A DNA stretch of 64,000 bases from contig JBBRNX010000001.1 of assembly GCA_038230035.1 (NCBI GenBank), positions 372,001-436,000 of the forward strand, read 5' to 3'. This document shows, piece by piece, positions 1-7,472 of this stretch. The DNA is from Gaiella sp038230035 (lineage in GTDB: Bacteria; Actinomycetota; Thermoleophilia; Gaiellales; Gaiellaceae). The notes below the pieces were generated by a model. The model was not told the DNA's origin. It worked only from the letters and a program-made list of their open reading frames with translations, and ran no database searches. The first letter of the stretch is position 1; the number at the start of each line of letters is the position of its first letter. The position numbers were made by a program, and so were the translations under genes.

Positions 1-2
1 CG

Positions 3-131
3 GACAGCGAGCCGGATCTCTCCCGTTTCGCCGACCTGTGTGCCAGGTACGGCCTCGACATGGATCCGACGAGCGTCCCGGGGCTCTGCGCGCGTTTCGG
101 CGTCGTCCACCCGCTCGCGCAGGCCGGGTAG
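3..131 (+). CDS. 3' end of an unidentified protein (possibly cupin family)
   Basis: The window opens inside a plus-strand reading frame that runs for 42 codons to a TAG at 129-131. The visible C-terminus contains the stretches FADLCARYGLDMD and LCARFGVVHPLAQ, which resemble the helical tail that follows the barrel in many actinobacterial cupin-domain proteins. The catalytic or metal-binding part lies outside the window, so the family is a guess. It converges on the M16 peptidase gene with 8 bp between the two stop codons. Confidence 0.4.
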   Translation, partial: DSEPDLSRFADLCARYGLDMDPTSVPGLCARFGVVHPLAQAG

Positions 132-139
132 CCTCAGGC

Positions 140-1408
140 TTAGGCGGCGATCAGCGGCTCGAAGCGCGATGCGTCGTCGAACGGGCCGACGAGGGCCAGC
201 ATCAACCGGCTGTTGCCGAGCACGTCCTGTGCGACCCGTCGCACGTCCTCCGCGGTCACGGCATCGACGGCCGCGACGACAGAGTCCGGCTCCTCTGCAT
301 TGCCAAGTAGCGTCTCGCGCCGGAGGCCGAACATGATCGTCGCGTGCGGGCTCTCGAGCTGGAGAGCGAAACGGCCCTTCATGAACGAGCGCGCCTTCTC
401 CAGCTCCTCGGTCGGGATCGGCTCCGATGCGATCTTGCGCAGCTCGTGGACGATCGTCTCCACCGCCTCGTCGATGCGGTTGAGGTCGACGCCCGCCTGC
501 GCGTAGAGCGAGCCCGCGTCTGTGTACGGGTGAACGGTGCCGAAGCAGTAGTAGGCGAGCCCGCGCCGCTCGCGCACCTCTGTGAAGAGGCGCGACGACA
601 TGCCGCCGCCGAGGACGGTCGCGACGAGATCGAGCGCGTACTTGTCGGGATGATCCATCGGGTAGCTCCGCGTCCCGATGATCAGGTGCGCCTGATCGGA
701 TGTCTTCGTGTGCAGCTGCACGGGGCTCGAGTTATCGACGATGGAGACGGGAAGCGGAGCGCCGGTGGTACGCGGCTCGATGTCTCCGAGCAGCTCCTCG
801 AGCCGCTCGATCAGCCCATCGCCGATCCGTCCGCCGACGCCGACGATCATCCGTTCCGGCCGGTACCAGGCGTCGATGTAGGAGAGGAACGTCTCTCGGG
901 TCGCGGCGCGTACGGTCTCCTTGCGCCCGATGATGTCCCAGCCGAGCGGCTGATCGCCGAAGAGGAGCGACTCGTACACGCTGCCGATGTGATCGCGCGG
1001 CGTATCGAAGTACATGTTCATCTCCTCGATGATCACGCCCTTCTCGCGCTCGATCTCCTCAAGGTCGAAGAGCGAGTTGCGGATCATGTCGACGATTGCA
1101 TCGAGCGCGATGTCTCGGTGCTCGGCGGCGCTGCGGATGTAGTAGCCGGTCAGCTCCTTGCCGGTGAAGGCGTTCATCTGGCCGCCGATGCCGTCGATCT
1201 CGCCGGCGATCTCGCGTGCGGTCGGGCGGCGTTCCGTGCCCTTGAAGAACATGTGCTCGGCGAAATGCGCGATCCCGTTCGTCTCGGGCGTCTCGTAGCG
1301 CGAGCCGGCAGCGAACATGAGGATGCACGAGACCGACTGCGCCTGCGGCATCGGGGCCGTGAGGACGCGGATGCCGTTGCTGAGTGTGTGTCGTTCGAAG
1401 GCGCCCAT
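140..1408 (-). CDS. M16 family zinc metallopeptidase (processing-peptidase-like)
   Basis: A 422-aa single-subunit M16 peptidase. The inverted zinc motif HFAEH (His48, Glu51, His52 from the chosen start) is present, and the conserved downstream region EREKGVIIEE supplies the third zinc ligand. The C-terminal half carries the family's inactive repeat with the GGGMSSRL and RGLAYY signatures. Relatives include mitochondrial processing peptidase beta and bacterial PqqL-like enzymes that degrade peptides. The start is uncertain. An ATG at 1420 is also in frame, but it abuts the promoter hexamers of the divergent gene, so ATG 1408 (MGAFERHTL) is preferred. No signal peptide is visible, so a cytoplasmic location is inferred. 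Confidence 0.88.
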   Translation of the reverse strand: MGAFERHTLSNGIRVLTAPMPQAQSVSCILMFAAGSRYETPETNGIAHFAEHMFFKGTERRPTAREIAGEIDGIGGQMNAFTGKELTGYYIRSAAEHRDIALDAIVDMIRNSLFDLEEIEREKGVIIEEMNMYFDTPRDHIGSVYESLLFGDQPLGWDIIGRKETVRAATRETFLSYIDAWYRPERMIVGVGGRIGDGLIERLEELLGDIEPRTTGAPLPVSIVDNSSPVQLHTKTSDQAHLIIGTRSYPMDHPDKYALDLVATVLGGGMSSRLFTEVRERRGLAYYCFGTVHPYTDAGSLYAQAGVDLNRIDEAVETIVHELRKIASEPIPTEELEKARSFMKGRFALQLESPHATIMFGLRRETLLGNAEEPDSVVAAVDAVTAEDVRRVAQDVLGNSRLMLALVGPFDDASRFEPLIAA

Positions 1409-1422
1409 CGCTCGCGGCATGG

Positions 1423-1435
1423 TATAGACGCGGGT
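1423..1435 (+). promoter_or_regulatory. Leaderless promoter of the SIS-domain gene
   Basis: TATAGA at 1423-1428 is a good -10 hexamer, and exactly 7 nt separate it from the GTG at 1436. Transcription would therefore start at or next to the start codon. The divergent peptidase gene begins only 15-27 bp away, so the two promoters must overlap. Confidence 0.6.
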
Positions 1436-2299
1436 GTGCCAGGCGGACTGACCTCGATCGCGATCGCCGTGCAGCCGGCGTGGCTGGGGGCGCTGGACGT
1501 CTCGGAGCGCGTGCCAGCCGGGGCGCGCGTGCTGTTCACAGGATGCGGCACGTCCTACCACGCGGCGCTCGCCTCAGGGCCGGCGGCGCACGCGTTGGAT
1601 GTGGTGCTCGGAGACGCGCCGGCTGCTGACGTGCTCGTCGCGATCAGCCACGAGGGCGAGACGAAGCTGACGCTCGAAGCGGTGCAAGGGTTCGCGGGCG
1701 AGACGTGGACGATCACCGCAGCGCCCGACGCGCTGATCGCGCAGGCCTGCGACCACGTCGTCGTCGCGACACCGGAGATCGAGAAGAGCTACTGCCACAC
1801 GGTGAGCTACACCTGCGCGGTGGCGGCTGGAAGGGCGCTGCTCGGGGAAGATGTCTCGGGACTGGCCGGTGCGGTCGATGCAGCTCTCGCGACGCCCGCG
1901 CTGCCGGCCTCCGCGCACGAGCGCTGGCTGCTGGTTGGCGCAGGCCGCGACTGGCCGACCACGTTGGAGGCTACGTTGAAGCTGCGCGAAGGTGCGCACC
2001 TCGCGACCGAGGCACACCAAACCGAACAGCTTCTCCATGGGCATCTCGCGGCGATCGACGACGGCGTTCGCGCGTTCGTGCTCGAAGGAGAAGGCCGGGC
2101 GGCGGAGCGCGCGCACGATGCGGTTGCGGCGCTGCAGGAGCTCGGCTGCGACGTGACGCTGCTCCCGACTACGCACCCGGTCGTCGACATCGTCCAGTTC
2201 CAGAGGCTCACCGTTGCGTTGGCTGACGCGCGGGGCGTCGATCCGGACATGATCCGCTGGGACGAGGAGCCGTGGGATCGCGCGAGGAAGGCGACATGA
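1436..2299 (+). CDS. SIS-domain protein (GlmS C-terminal/AgaS-like sugar isomerase)
   Basis: A 287-aa protein with two sugar-isomerase (SIS) modules. The first carries TGCGTSYHAAL, the sugar-phosphate loop typical of GlmS, followed by ISHEGETKLT. The second contains LEATLKLREGAHLATEAHQTEQLLHG, the part that in GlmS carries the isomerase active-site residues. The glutaminase domain is absent, so a role as a sugar-phosphate isomerase or deaminase without glutamine hydrolysis is inferred. The start is the GTG at 1436. Earlier in-frame codons lie antisense to the peptidase gene. Its TGA overlaps the ATG of the next gene, so the two are probably cotranslated. Confidence 0.82.
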   Translation: MPGGLTSIAIAVQPAWLGALDVSERVPAGARVLFTGCGTSYHAALASGPAAHALDVVLGDAPAADVLVAISHEGETKLTLEAVQGFAGETWTITAAPDALIAQACDHVVVATPEIEKSYCHTVSYTCAVAAGRALLGEDVSGLAGAVDAALATPALPASAHERWLLVGAGRDWPTTLEATLKLREGAHLATEAHQTEQLLHGHLAAIDDGVRAFVLEGEGRAAERAHDAVAALQELGCDVTLLPTTHPVVDIVQFQRLTVALADARGVDPDMIRWDEEPWDRARKAT

Positions 2300-2697
2300 C
2301 GCACGAGCAAGGACTGGCCATTGTTCGCTCGGTTATCGACGCGGCGTCGGGACCGATCTCGGTCTACGTCGTCGATGACCATGGCGAGCTCGTTGCGGCC
2401 GCGTCGATGGACGGCGCAGCGCCCGACACTCGGCTGAACGCCGAGCGGAAGGCGTACACCGCGGCCCGCAGCGATCAGACGACGACGCGCGCTCTCGCGG
2501 CAAAGGTGCGCGATGACCCGGCGGAGCTCGCGAGCTTCGATCCGAGGTTCATCTTCTTCCTCGGCGGTGTGGCTGCGTTCTCGGGTGGGCGGCGCGTCGG
2601 CGCGGTCGGCGTCAGCGGCCTCTCAGGGGACGAGGACGAGCGACTCGCCGTGGTGGCGATCCGCGCGGCCGGCCTCGAGCCGCCCGCCGGCCTCTGA
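2296..2697 (+). CDS. HbpS/GlcG-family heme-binding-like protein (DUF336)
   Basis: A 133-aa protein of the GlcG/HbpS/PduO C-terminal fold. Typical features are VYVVDDHGELVAAASMDGA near the N-terminus, the AERKAYTA helix, and the closing GAVGVSGLSGDEDERLAVVAI strand-turn-helix. Some relatives bind heme or corrinoid, while others have no known ligand. The ATG overlaps the TGA of the SIS gene by 4 bp, indicating translational coupling. Its last 75 bp overlap the 3' end of the convergent response-regulator gene. Confidence 0.8.
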   Translation: MTHEQGLAIVRSVIDAASGPISVYVVDDHGELVAAASMDGAAPDTRLNAERKAYTAARSDQTTTRALAAKVRDDPAELASFDPRFIFFLGGVAAFSGGRRVGAVGVSGLSGDEDERLAVVAIRAAGLEPPAGL

Positions 2698-3348
2698 TCT
2701 GGCGAACACGATGGAGTGTGCGGCGAAGTCGGGCACGAGGCCCTCTCTGTGCGCGGCGGCAACGGCTTGCGCGCGGCTGTGGACGTGGAGCTTGCCGAGG
2801 ACACGCTGGATGTGCGAGGCGACGGTCTTCGGGCTGATGAACAGCTCGTGGGCAATGTCGCGCTGAGTCATGCCCTCCGCCAGCAGGCCGAGCACGGTCA
2901 GCTCGCGACGGGTCAACCCGAAACCCTCCCGATCCGTAGCGTGATTAGCAGACTTCCCGTTCCCAGCGTTGCCGGACGTCCGTAGAGCGTGGCGACGGAC
3001 GCGGGCGATCAGCTCGCCCGGATCGCAGGATTTCGCGACGTAGTCGTCGGCCCCGATTAGCAGGGCGGCGATGCGGTCGTGTGGCTCGTGGCGATCCTTC
3101 GACACGACAACGATCGGCAGCGAGTCGCCGAACTCGTCCCGTAGCTCGCGGCAGAGCTCGAAGCCGTCGACGTCAGGGAGTGCGACATCGCGGAGGACGA
3201 CCGCTGGTTGCTCGAGCCGTGCGCAGGCGAGTGCGTCGGCTCCGCTCGCGGCGCCGACCGTCTCGAGCCCCGCTCGGGCGAGAAGTTCAGCCATCCGTGA
3301 GCGCCACTCGTCGTCGGCGTCCACGACGAGGACTGTGCCGCAGTCCAT
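2623..3348 (-). CDS. NarL/LuxR-family response regulator
   Basis: A 241-aa response regulator. The receiver domain (about residues 1-120) has the acidic pair in VVDADDEW, the likely phospho-acceptor Asp in LRDVALPDVDG, and the conserved Lys in DDYVAKS. The usual Pro after that Lys is Ser. A C-terminal LuxR-type HTH (about 140-205) follows, with the typical LTRRELTVLGLLAEG and ISPKTVASHIQRVLGKL. The start is ATG 3348 behind a purine-rich AGAGGGGGAAGG. A second ATG at 3378 also has an SD-like sequence. The C-terminal 40 residues beyond the HTH have no recognised role. No partner kinase lies nearby. Confidence 0.88.
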   Translation of the reverse strand: MDCGTVLVVDADDEWRSRMAELLARAGLETVGAASGADALACARLEQPAVVLRDVALPDVDGFELCRELRDEFGDSLPIVVVSKDRHEPHDRIAALLIGADDYVAKSCDPGELIARVRRHALRTSGNAGNGKSANHATDREGFGLTRRELTVLGLLAEGMTQRDIAHELFISPKTVASHIQRVLGKLHVHSRAQAVAAAHREGLVPDFAAHSIVFARSEAGGRLEAGRADRHHGESLVLVP

Positions 3349-3401
3349 TGCCTTCCCCCTCTTGCTCGTTCCTTGCATGCTCTCCCGAGCGCGCCCACAG
3401 G

Positions 3402-3430
3402 GTTGTAACGCATGTGTCGACCGCGGTCAA
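3402..3430 (-). promoter_or_regulatory. Putative sigma70-type promoter for the LuxR-type regulator
   Basis: On the minus strand TTGACC (3430-3425) is separated by 17 bp from TACAAC (3407-3402). This lies 54 bp upstream of the chosen ATG. It is the only well-spaced -35/-10 pair I could pick out in this divergent intergenic region. Confidence 0.4.
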
Positions 3431-3515
3431 TAGCGGAGGTCCTGCGGCGATTACATGCGTGACGGCTTGCTGTGACCGCCCGTATGCGGCGAGGTGGGGT
3501 CGGTTTACCGTCTCG

Positions 3516-3550
3516 TGTGGGGATAACTCCATCGCTTGTGGGGATAACTC
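3516..3550 (+). repeat. Direct repeat TGTGGGGATAACTC x2, 21-bp period
   Basis: The 14-mer TGTGGGGATAACTC occurs at 3516-3529 and again, perfectly, at 3537-3550. The copies are 21 bp apart (two helical turns) and end 19 bp before the ATG of the large secreted protein. The spacing suits tandem regulator binding or a duplicated promoter element. Confidence 0.6.
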
Positions 3551-3569
3551 GATCAGAGGGAGAGGGGAC

Positions 3570-5735
3570 ATGACTCGACGAATTCTCGGGCCCGAGGGGA
3601 GCAAGCGCCGCAAGCGCTTCTGGCTCGTGCCGGTCATGGTGGCCGCACTCGCCACCGTGTTCTGGGTGACGAGCGCGCAGGCTGTCCACGACACCGGCGC
3701 GTTCGAGCTCGACGGGAACGCGACCAAAGCGACCAGCCACGACTGGGATCAAGTGTGTTTCCAGGCCACGAGCGACTCGCGGTGTGGCACGTCAACCGGC
3801 GCAACTGCGAAGGCGGCGTCCTGGACGGCCGACATTCTCAAGGGCGGCACCGACCCGTTCGCGAACAACTCGAACGCGACGATCTTCACGGGCGGCGGCT
3901 CCAAGGATCCGCAGGACATCAACCAGTGGGCCTGGAAGGACGGAGCCGGCGGCTTGCCCGACAAGGACAATCTCGTGCACAGCTTCGCGGCCCGCTACTC
4001 GCTGACCGCGACGAACCCCGCGAACACCACATCGACACATTGTCCGAACGGCACCGGCGGCACTGGCCAGCCCGCATTCGACTCGACCCTGAAGTGCGAG
4101 CTGCTCTTCTTCGGTTCGGACCGCTTCGACAACAGCGGCGACGCCCAGCAGGGCTTCTGGTTCTTCCAGAACGCGATTGGTTTGGGGACTACAGCCCTCG
4201 GTGGCGGCACCAGCTTCACCGGCGTGCACAAGAACGGCGACCTGCTGATCATCAGCGACTTCAGCAACGGCGGCGCAGTCTCGACGATCACGATCTACAA
4301 GTGGAACTCGGCCGTGAGCGGCAACCTCCAACTGCTGCAGACGTCCAATGCGGCCAACTGCCTCACCGCCAGTAGTTCCGATGCCTTCTGCGGGCTTGTC
4401 AACGCAGGCACGATCACGATGCCGTGGCCGTTCCTCGACAAGAGCGGAACTACTGGCAACCAAGCCCTGAACGGGGAGTTCTACGAGGGCGGCGTCAACC
4501 TCTCGACCCTCGGCTTGGCGGGGGAGTGCTTCGCGAGTGTCGCCTCGGAGACCCGCTCTTCGACCTCGACAACGGCGACGCTGAAGGACTTCGTGCTCGG
4601 CAACTTCGGCAAGTGCGATTCGACCCTAACCACAACAGCCAGCGGCGTCACCGGAGGCACGATCGGGACGGGCTCGGTTTCGTCCGGCACCGACTCAGCC
4701 ACGTTGACGATCAACGGGATCTCGAGCTGGACCGGCACTATGGACTTCTACCTCTGCGGCCCGGACGCGGCGCTCACGACGTGCACGACGAGCGGCGTTC
4801 ATGTCACGGGTGGTGGGAGTGGGACCGTCAACAACAACACGACCCAGCCAATCAGCTCAGGCACGGCCACACTCACGTCGGCCGGTCACTACTGCTGGTT
4901 CGCGAAGTTCACCTCTGGCACCAATGGTGTGCCGGATGCCGCGGACCAAGGGGGGGCCAGTGAGTGCTTCGACGTCAGCAAGGTGACGCCGGGACTCTCT
5001 ACGCAAGCCAGCTCGAGTCCGAACTCCCTGGTGGGGGCGACGCTCAGCGACACGGCAACGCTCTCCGACGCCGCCGGCGCTCCAGGCACCGACGGAACCA
5101 ACGCGACGTACAAGAGCATCAACGCCACGCCTGGCGCAGTCGGCGGGTCAATCAGCTGGACTGCCTTCGGCCCGAACGACTGTACGACCTCGGCGTTATC
5201 GTCAACCTCGCGGAACGTCAACGGCAACGGCACGTATCCGAAGACAGGACCGCCTGACAATCAGAGTGCAGTCAGCTTCACTGCGAATGCGGTCGGCACG
5301 TACACGTTCGTCGCGTCGTACGACTCGGCCAGTAACGCGAACACGAATAGCGTGACAGCCGTAGCCTGCGGCAGCCAGCCCTCGAACGAGAAGGTCACGG
5401 TCACCGGCACGGCCAGCCTCTCGACGGCTCAGAGCTGGGTTCCGAACGACACGGCCCACCTCACGGGGGATGCTGCCCTGAACGGGCCGTTGACATTCAA
5501 GCTGTACAACAACGGCACGTGCAATACGGGTGGAACGGTGCTGTACTCGAAGACGACTCCCGTCACGAACGCGGCTGGCGCGGGTGCCGACTTCTCGACG
5601 GACAACTCGACAACCGCTGTCGTAGTGTCCCCGGGCGGTAGCTACTCGTGGCTAGTGCATTACGACGACAATGTCCTGACCGATCCGACGGACAGTTGCG
5701 AGAAGACCGACCCGATCACGATCGCGAACAGCTGA
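3570..5735 (+). CDS. Large secreted beta-rich protein with repeated C-terminal domains
   Basis: A 721-aa exported protein of unknown function. The N-terminus has basic residues (GSKRRKRFW), a hydrophobic core and a signal-peptidase I site after SAQA. The first ~330 residues (HDTGAFELDGNATK..., then a stretch with TFTGVHKNGDLLIISDFSNGG) form one domain found in large actinobacterial secreted proteins. The C-terminal ~390 residues contain at least three Thr/Ser/Asn-rich modules with strand patterns and paired cysteines, resembling bacterial Ig-like modules. No sortase signal or transmembrane tail is visible. An AGAGGGAGAGGGG ribosome-binding region precedes the ATG. A 15-bp stem terminator follows. 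Confidence 0.78.
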   Translation: MTRRILGPEGSKRRKRFWLVPVMVAALATVFWVTSAQAVHDTGAFELDGNATKATSHDWDQVCFQATSDSRCGTSTGATAKAASWTADILKGGTDPFANNSNATIFTGGGSKDPQDINQWAWKDGAGGLPDKDNLVHSFAARYSLTATNPANTTSTHCPNGTGGTGQPAFDSTLKCELLFFGSDRFDNSGDAQQGFWFFQNAIGLGTTALGGGTSFTGVHKNGDLLIISDFSNGGAVSTITIYKWNSAVSGNLQLLQTSNAANCLTASSSDAFCGLVNAGTITMPWPFLDKSGTTGNQALNGEFYEGGVNLSTLGLAGECFASVASETRSSTSTTATLKDFVLGNFGKCDSTLTTTASGVTGGTIGTGSVSSGTDSATLTINGISSWTGTMDFYLCGPDAALTTCTTSGVHVTGGGSGTVNNNTTQPISSGTATLTSAGHYCWFAKFTSGTNGVPDAADQGGASECFDVSKVTPGLSTQASSSPNSLVGATLSDTATLSDAAGAPGTDGTNATYKSINATPGAVGGSISWTAFGPNDCTTSALSSTSRNVNGNGTYPKTGPPDNQSAVSFTANAVGTYTFVASYDSASNANTNSVTAVACGSQPSNEKVTVTGTASLSTAQSWVPNDTAHLTGDAALNGPLTFKLYNNGTCNTGGTVLYSKTTPVTNAAGAGADFSTDNSTTAVVVSPGGSYSWLVHYDDNVLTDPTDSCEKTDPITIANS

Positions 5736-5768
5736 CTCGGCTCGGGATAACAACTCGTCTCGCATGAC

Positions 5769-5802
5769 GACGGGGCCCCGGCAAACATGCCGGGGCCCCG
5801 TC
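5769..5802. terminator. Strong hairpin terminator, probably bidirectional
   Basis: A perfect 15-bp stem (GACGGGGCCCCGGCA with its complement) closes an AACA loop. It sits between the convergent 3' ends of the secreted protein and the Gly-rich protein. There is no long T-tract on either side. Confidence 0.8.
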
Positions 5803-5838
5803 ATTCCACGCGAGGCGCCTACTGTCCGGTTGGGCCGG

Positions 5839-6288
5839 TTAGGCGCCCGCAGGGAAGCTCATCGACCCGAGGTTGACTGTGCTCGTGCCGCTGAAGTAGT
5901 AAAGCTTGGCGACACAGCTCGCCGCGCCGCTCGACCAGGCAGTCGAGGAAAGTGTCATGGTCTGCGTCCACGGCCACGGATAGCTCGCGTAGTAGCCCGT
6001 TACGGCCCCGTAGACGACGACGCCGTTCTGCGAGCAGGTGAGACTTACGTTCGGCTCGGTGGTCGCCGTGGTGGAGACGTTGAACGTCACCTGTTCGCCC
6101 CAGTTCGGGAGACCGTCCCCGTTGGAGTCGGTGACCATCTTGAGGCTGAGGGTGCCGCCGCCTCCACCGGGCTTGCCACCACCACCGCCGCCGCCAGGCT
6201 TGCCGCCACCCTTGGCGGCGAAGGCGGCCGGAACGACGAGCAGCGTTAGCGCCAGAAGTGGAACGACAATGGCGTTGCGACGGTTCAT
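5839..6288 (-). CDS. Secreted protein with Gly/Lys/Pro linker
   Basis: A 149-aa exported protein with a clear signal peptide (hydrophobic VVPLLALTLLVVPAAF, cleavage near AFA-AKG). Next comes a low-complexity linker of two GGGKPG-type blocks, then a ~105-aa beta-rich domain with two cysteines. The domain starts near LKMVTDSNGDGLPNWGEQVTF. The SNGDGLP loop resembles a calcium loop, which is inference. The start at 6288 follows a GAGGT ribosome-binding site. No enzymatic motif is recognised. It neighbours two other secreted genes, so a cell-surface role is plausible. Confidence 0.7.
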   Translation of the reverse strand: MNRRNAIVVPLLALTLLVVPAAFAAKGGGKPGGGGGGGKPGGGGGTLSLKMVTDSNGDGLPNWGEQVTFNVSTTATTEPNVSLTCSQNGVVVYGAVTGYYASYPWPWTQTMTLSSTAWSSGAASCVAKLYYFSGTSTVNLGSMSFPAGA

Positions 6289-6412
6289 GCGGTGAACCTC
6301 CTGATCAAGGACGCGTCGAGCGCCCGAAAACAAACTCGCTCGCAAGTGATCGACTCCAGGACGGAGACGCGGACACTCGTCCGGGTGATCTCCCTCGCGC
6401 GACCTCAGCGGG

Positions 6413-6444
6413 TCGCACACCTCCCTGATCGCACACCTCCCTGA
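6413..6444. repeat. Tandem 16-bp repeat in intergenic DNA
   Basis: TCGCACACCTCCCTGA occurs twice head to tail (6413-6428 and 6429-6444), 125 bp upstream of the Gly-rich secreted gene. The flanks hold two similar CTCGTCCGGGTG elements near 6376 and 6457. Nothing else is seen in the 6289-6519 interval. Confidence 0.6.
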
Positions 6445-6519
6445 CGAATCGGCACCCTCGTCCGGGTGTCGGCGGGCTCCAGGACTCCTAACCGAACGCT
6501 TACGCCGAATCGTGCAAAG

Positions 6520-6570
6520 AGCGAAGAAGAGGCCGGGCAGATCCCCTGTCCGCCCGGCCTCTTCTTCGCT
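6520..6570 (-). terminator. Hairpin terminator of the CHRD gene
   Basis: A 19-bp perfect stem (AGCGAAGAAGAGGCCGGGC and complement) around a 13-nt loop lies 7 bp past the stop codon of the CHRD gene. Confidence 0.8.
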
Positions 6571-6577
6571 GCCTGAG

Positions 6578-7039
6578 CTACGTCTTCGTCGGTGCCTTCG
6601 TGATCTGCCCGCGGATCTCGCCGCCGGGGTTCTTGACGGTGTGGACGTTCACGTAGTACGTGCCGGCCAGCAGGTCATTCACCTGATCGGCTGTGAGCGT
6701 CGTCGCGCCGGACGCCGGCAACGTGCACGGCGTGCACAACGGAACTACCACGATGCCCGCAACCTTGCGCGCGCCGATGTGGATGTGCGCTGCGGTCGCG
6801 GCCCCGGAGAGGTGTTTCCAAGTGAGCTTCCACGTCAGCGCCGTGCCGTTCAGCGTCGCCGTGAACCGGCCGGACGCGCCCTGCTTCGCCCCTTTCGGGA
6901 CTGGCTTCTCCTGGCCGATGTTGAGCGCGGCCTTGAGCTTGTACGTGGTACCGCTCGGCTTGGCGCCGATAGCCATCGACGAGCCGATGAGTGCGGCCGC
7001 TGCCACGACGAGCGTCAAAAGCATGAGTTTGGTGCGCAT
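6578..7039 (-). CDS. Secreted CHRD-domain protein
   Basis: A 153-aa exported protein. Residues 1-26 form a signal peptide (MRTKLMLLTLVVAAAALIG, cleavage near AIGA). The rest is a CHRD (chordin-type) domain with its hallmark AAHIHIG strand and the closing YYVNVHTVKNPGGEIRGQI. CHRD domains are widespread extracellular domains of unknown bacterial function. A GGGAGGACC ribosome-binding site precedes the ATG. A two-cysteine insertion (CTPC) in the middle may form a small disulfide loop. Confidence 0.88.
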   Translation of the reverse strand: MRTKLMLLTLVVAAAALIGSSMAIGAKPSGTTYKLKAALNIGQEKPVPKGAKQGASGRFTATLNGTALTWKLTWKHLSGAATAAHIHIGARKVAGIVVVPLCTPCTLPASGATTLTADQVNDLLAGTYYVNVHTVKNPGGEIRGQITKAPTKT

Positions 7040-7056
7040 GGTGGTCCTCCCTCTTT

Positions 7057-7083
7057 TGAGGCATCTGCCTCACTGGGTAGATA
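7057..7083 (-). promoter_or_regulatory. Promoter with palindromic operator for the CHRD gene
   Basis: On the minus strand a -10-like TATCTA (7083-7078) is followed at once by the palindrome TGAGGCA-TC-TGCCTCA (7072-7057), which would cover +1 to +16. A repressor site at the transcription start is inferred. It could instead act as a 5'UTR hairpin. Confidence 0.45.
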
Positions 7084-7154
7084 CCTGGGGCAGCAAAATC
7101 TCACGCTTTCGGCGGTAAGCGTTGGGTAAGGATTCCGGGGGAACTTCGGGGAAA

Positions 7155-7472
7155 TCAGCGATCGCGCAGCCTGTAGACGAACCGAAGCGCTTGCCAGCTC
7201 TCGTCGATTGCACACGACTTGTTGTCGACGAGACCGTGAGCGAGGCCGACTTCCTGCACGGCGTCGAACGTGAGGTCGGTGTCGATCTTCGCGGCTTTTT
7301 TGGGCCAGGCGATCCACAGACCGTCTGCCGGGTCGAGCGTCTCCTTCAGCGCTGCGAAGCGAGCTTCGAGATCCGGGCGTGAGGTGGTGAAGAAGACCAC
7401 AACGCCGGCGCCCGGCTTCGCGCCGAGCTTCCGCGCGAGCGGTGTCCCGGAGTAGTCATTGTCAGCGGTCAT
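7155..7472 (-). CDS. DUF3052 family protein
   Basis: A 105-aa protein matching the DUF3052 family by its start (NDYSGTPLARKLGAKPGAGV) and the core LWIAWPKKAAKIDTDLTFDAVQ. The family is common in Actinomycetota and has no established function. The start is ATG 7472, which overlaps the 3' end of the upstream SDR gene by 11 bp and implies translational coupling. It is the last gene of a minus-strand run of four closely spaced genes. Confidence 0.82.
   Translation of the reverse strand: MTADNDYSGTPLARKLGAKPGAGVVVFFTTSRPDLEARFAALKETLDPADGLWIAWPKKAAKIDTDLTFDAVQEVGLAHGLVDNKSCAIDESWQALRFVYRLRDR

Noticed and set aside
344..1435. Long plus-strand extension of the SIS gene
   Set aside because: It is antisense to the M16 peptidase and has no family resemblance. 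GTG 1436 with a promoter explains the gene.
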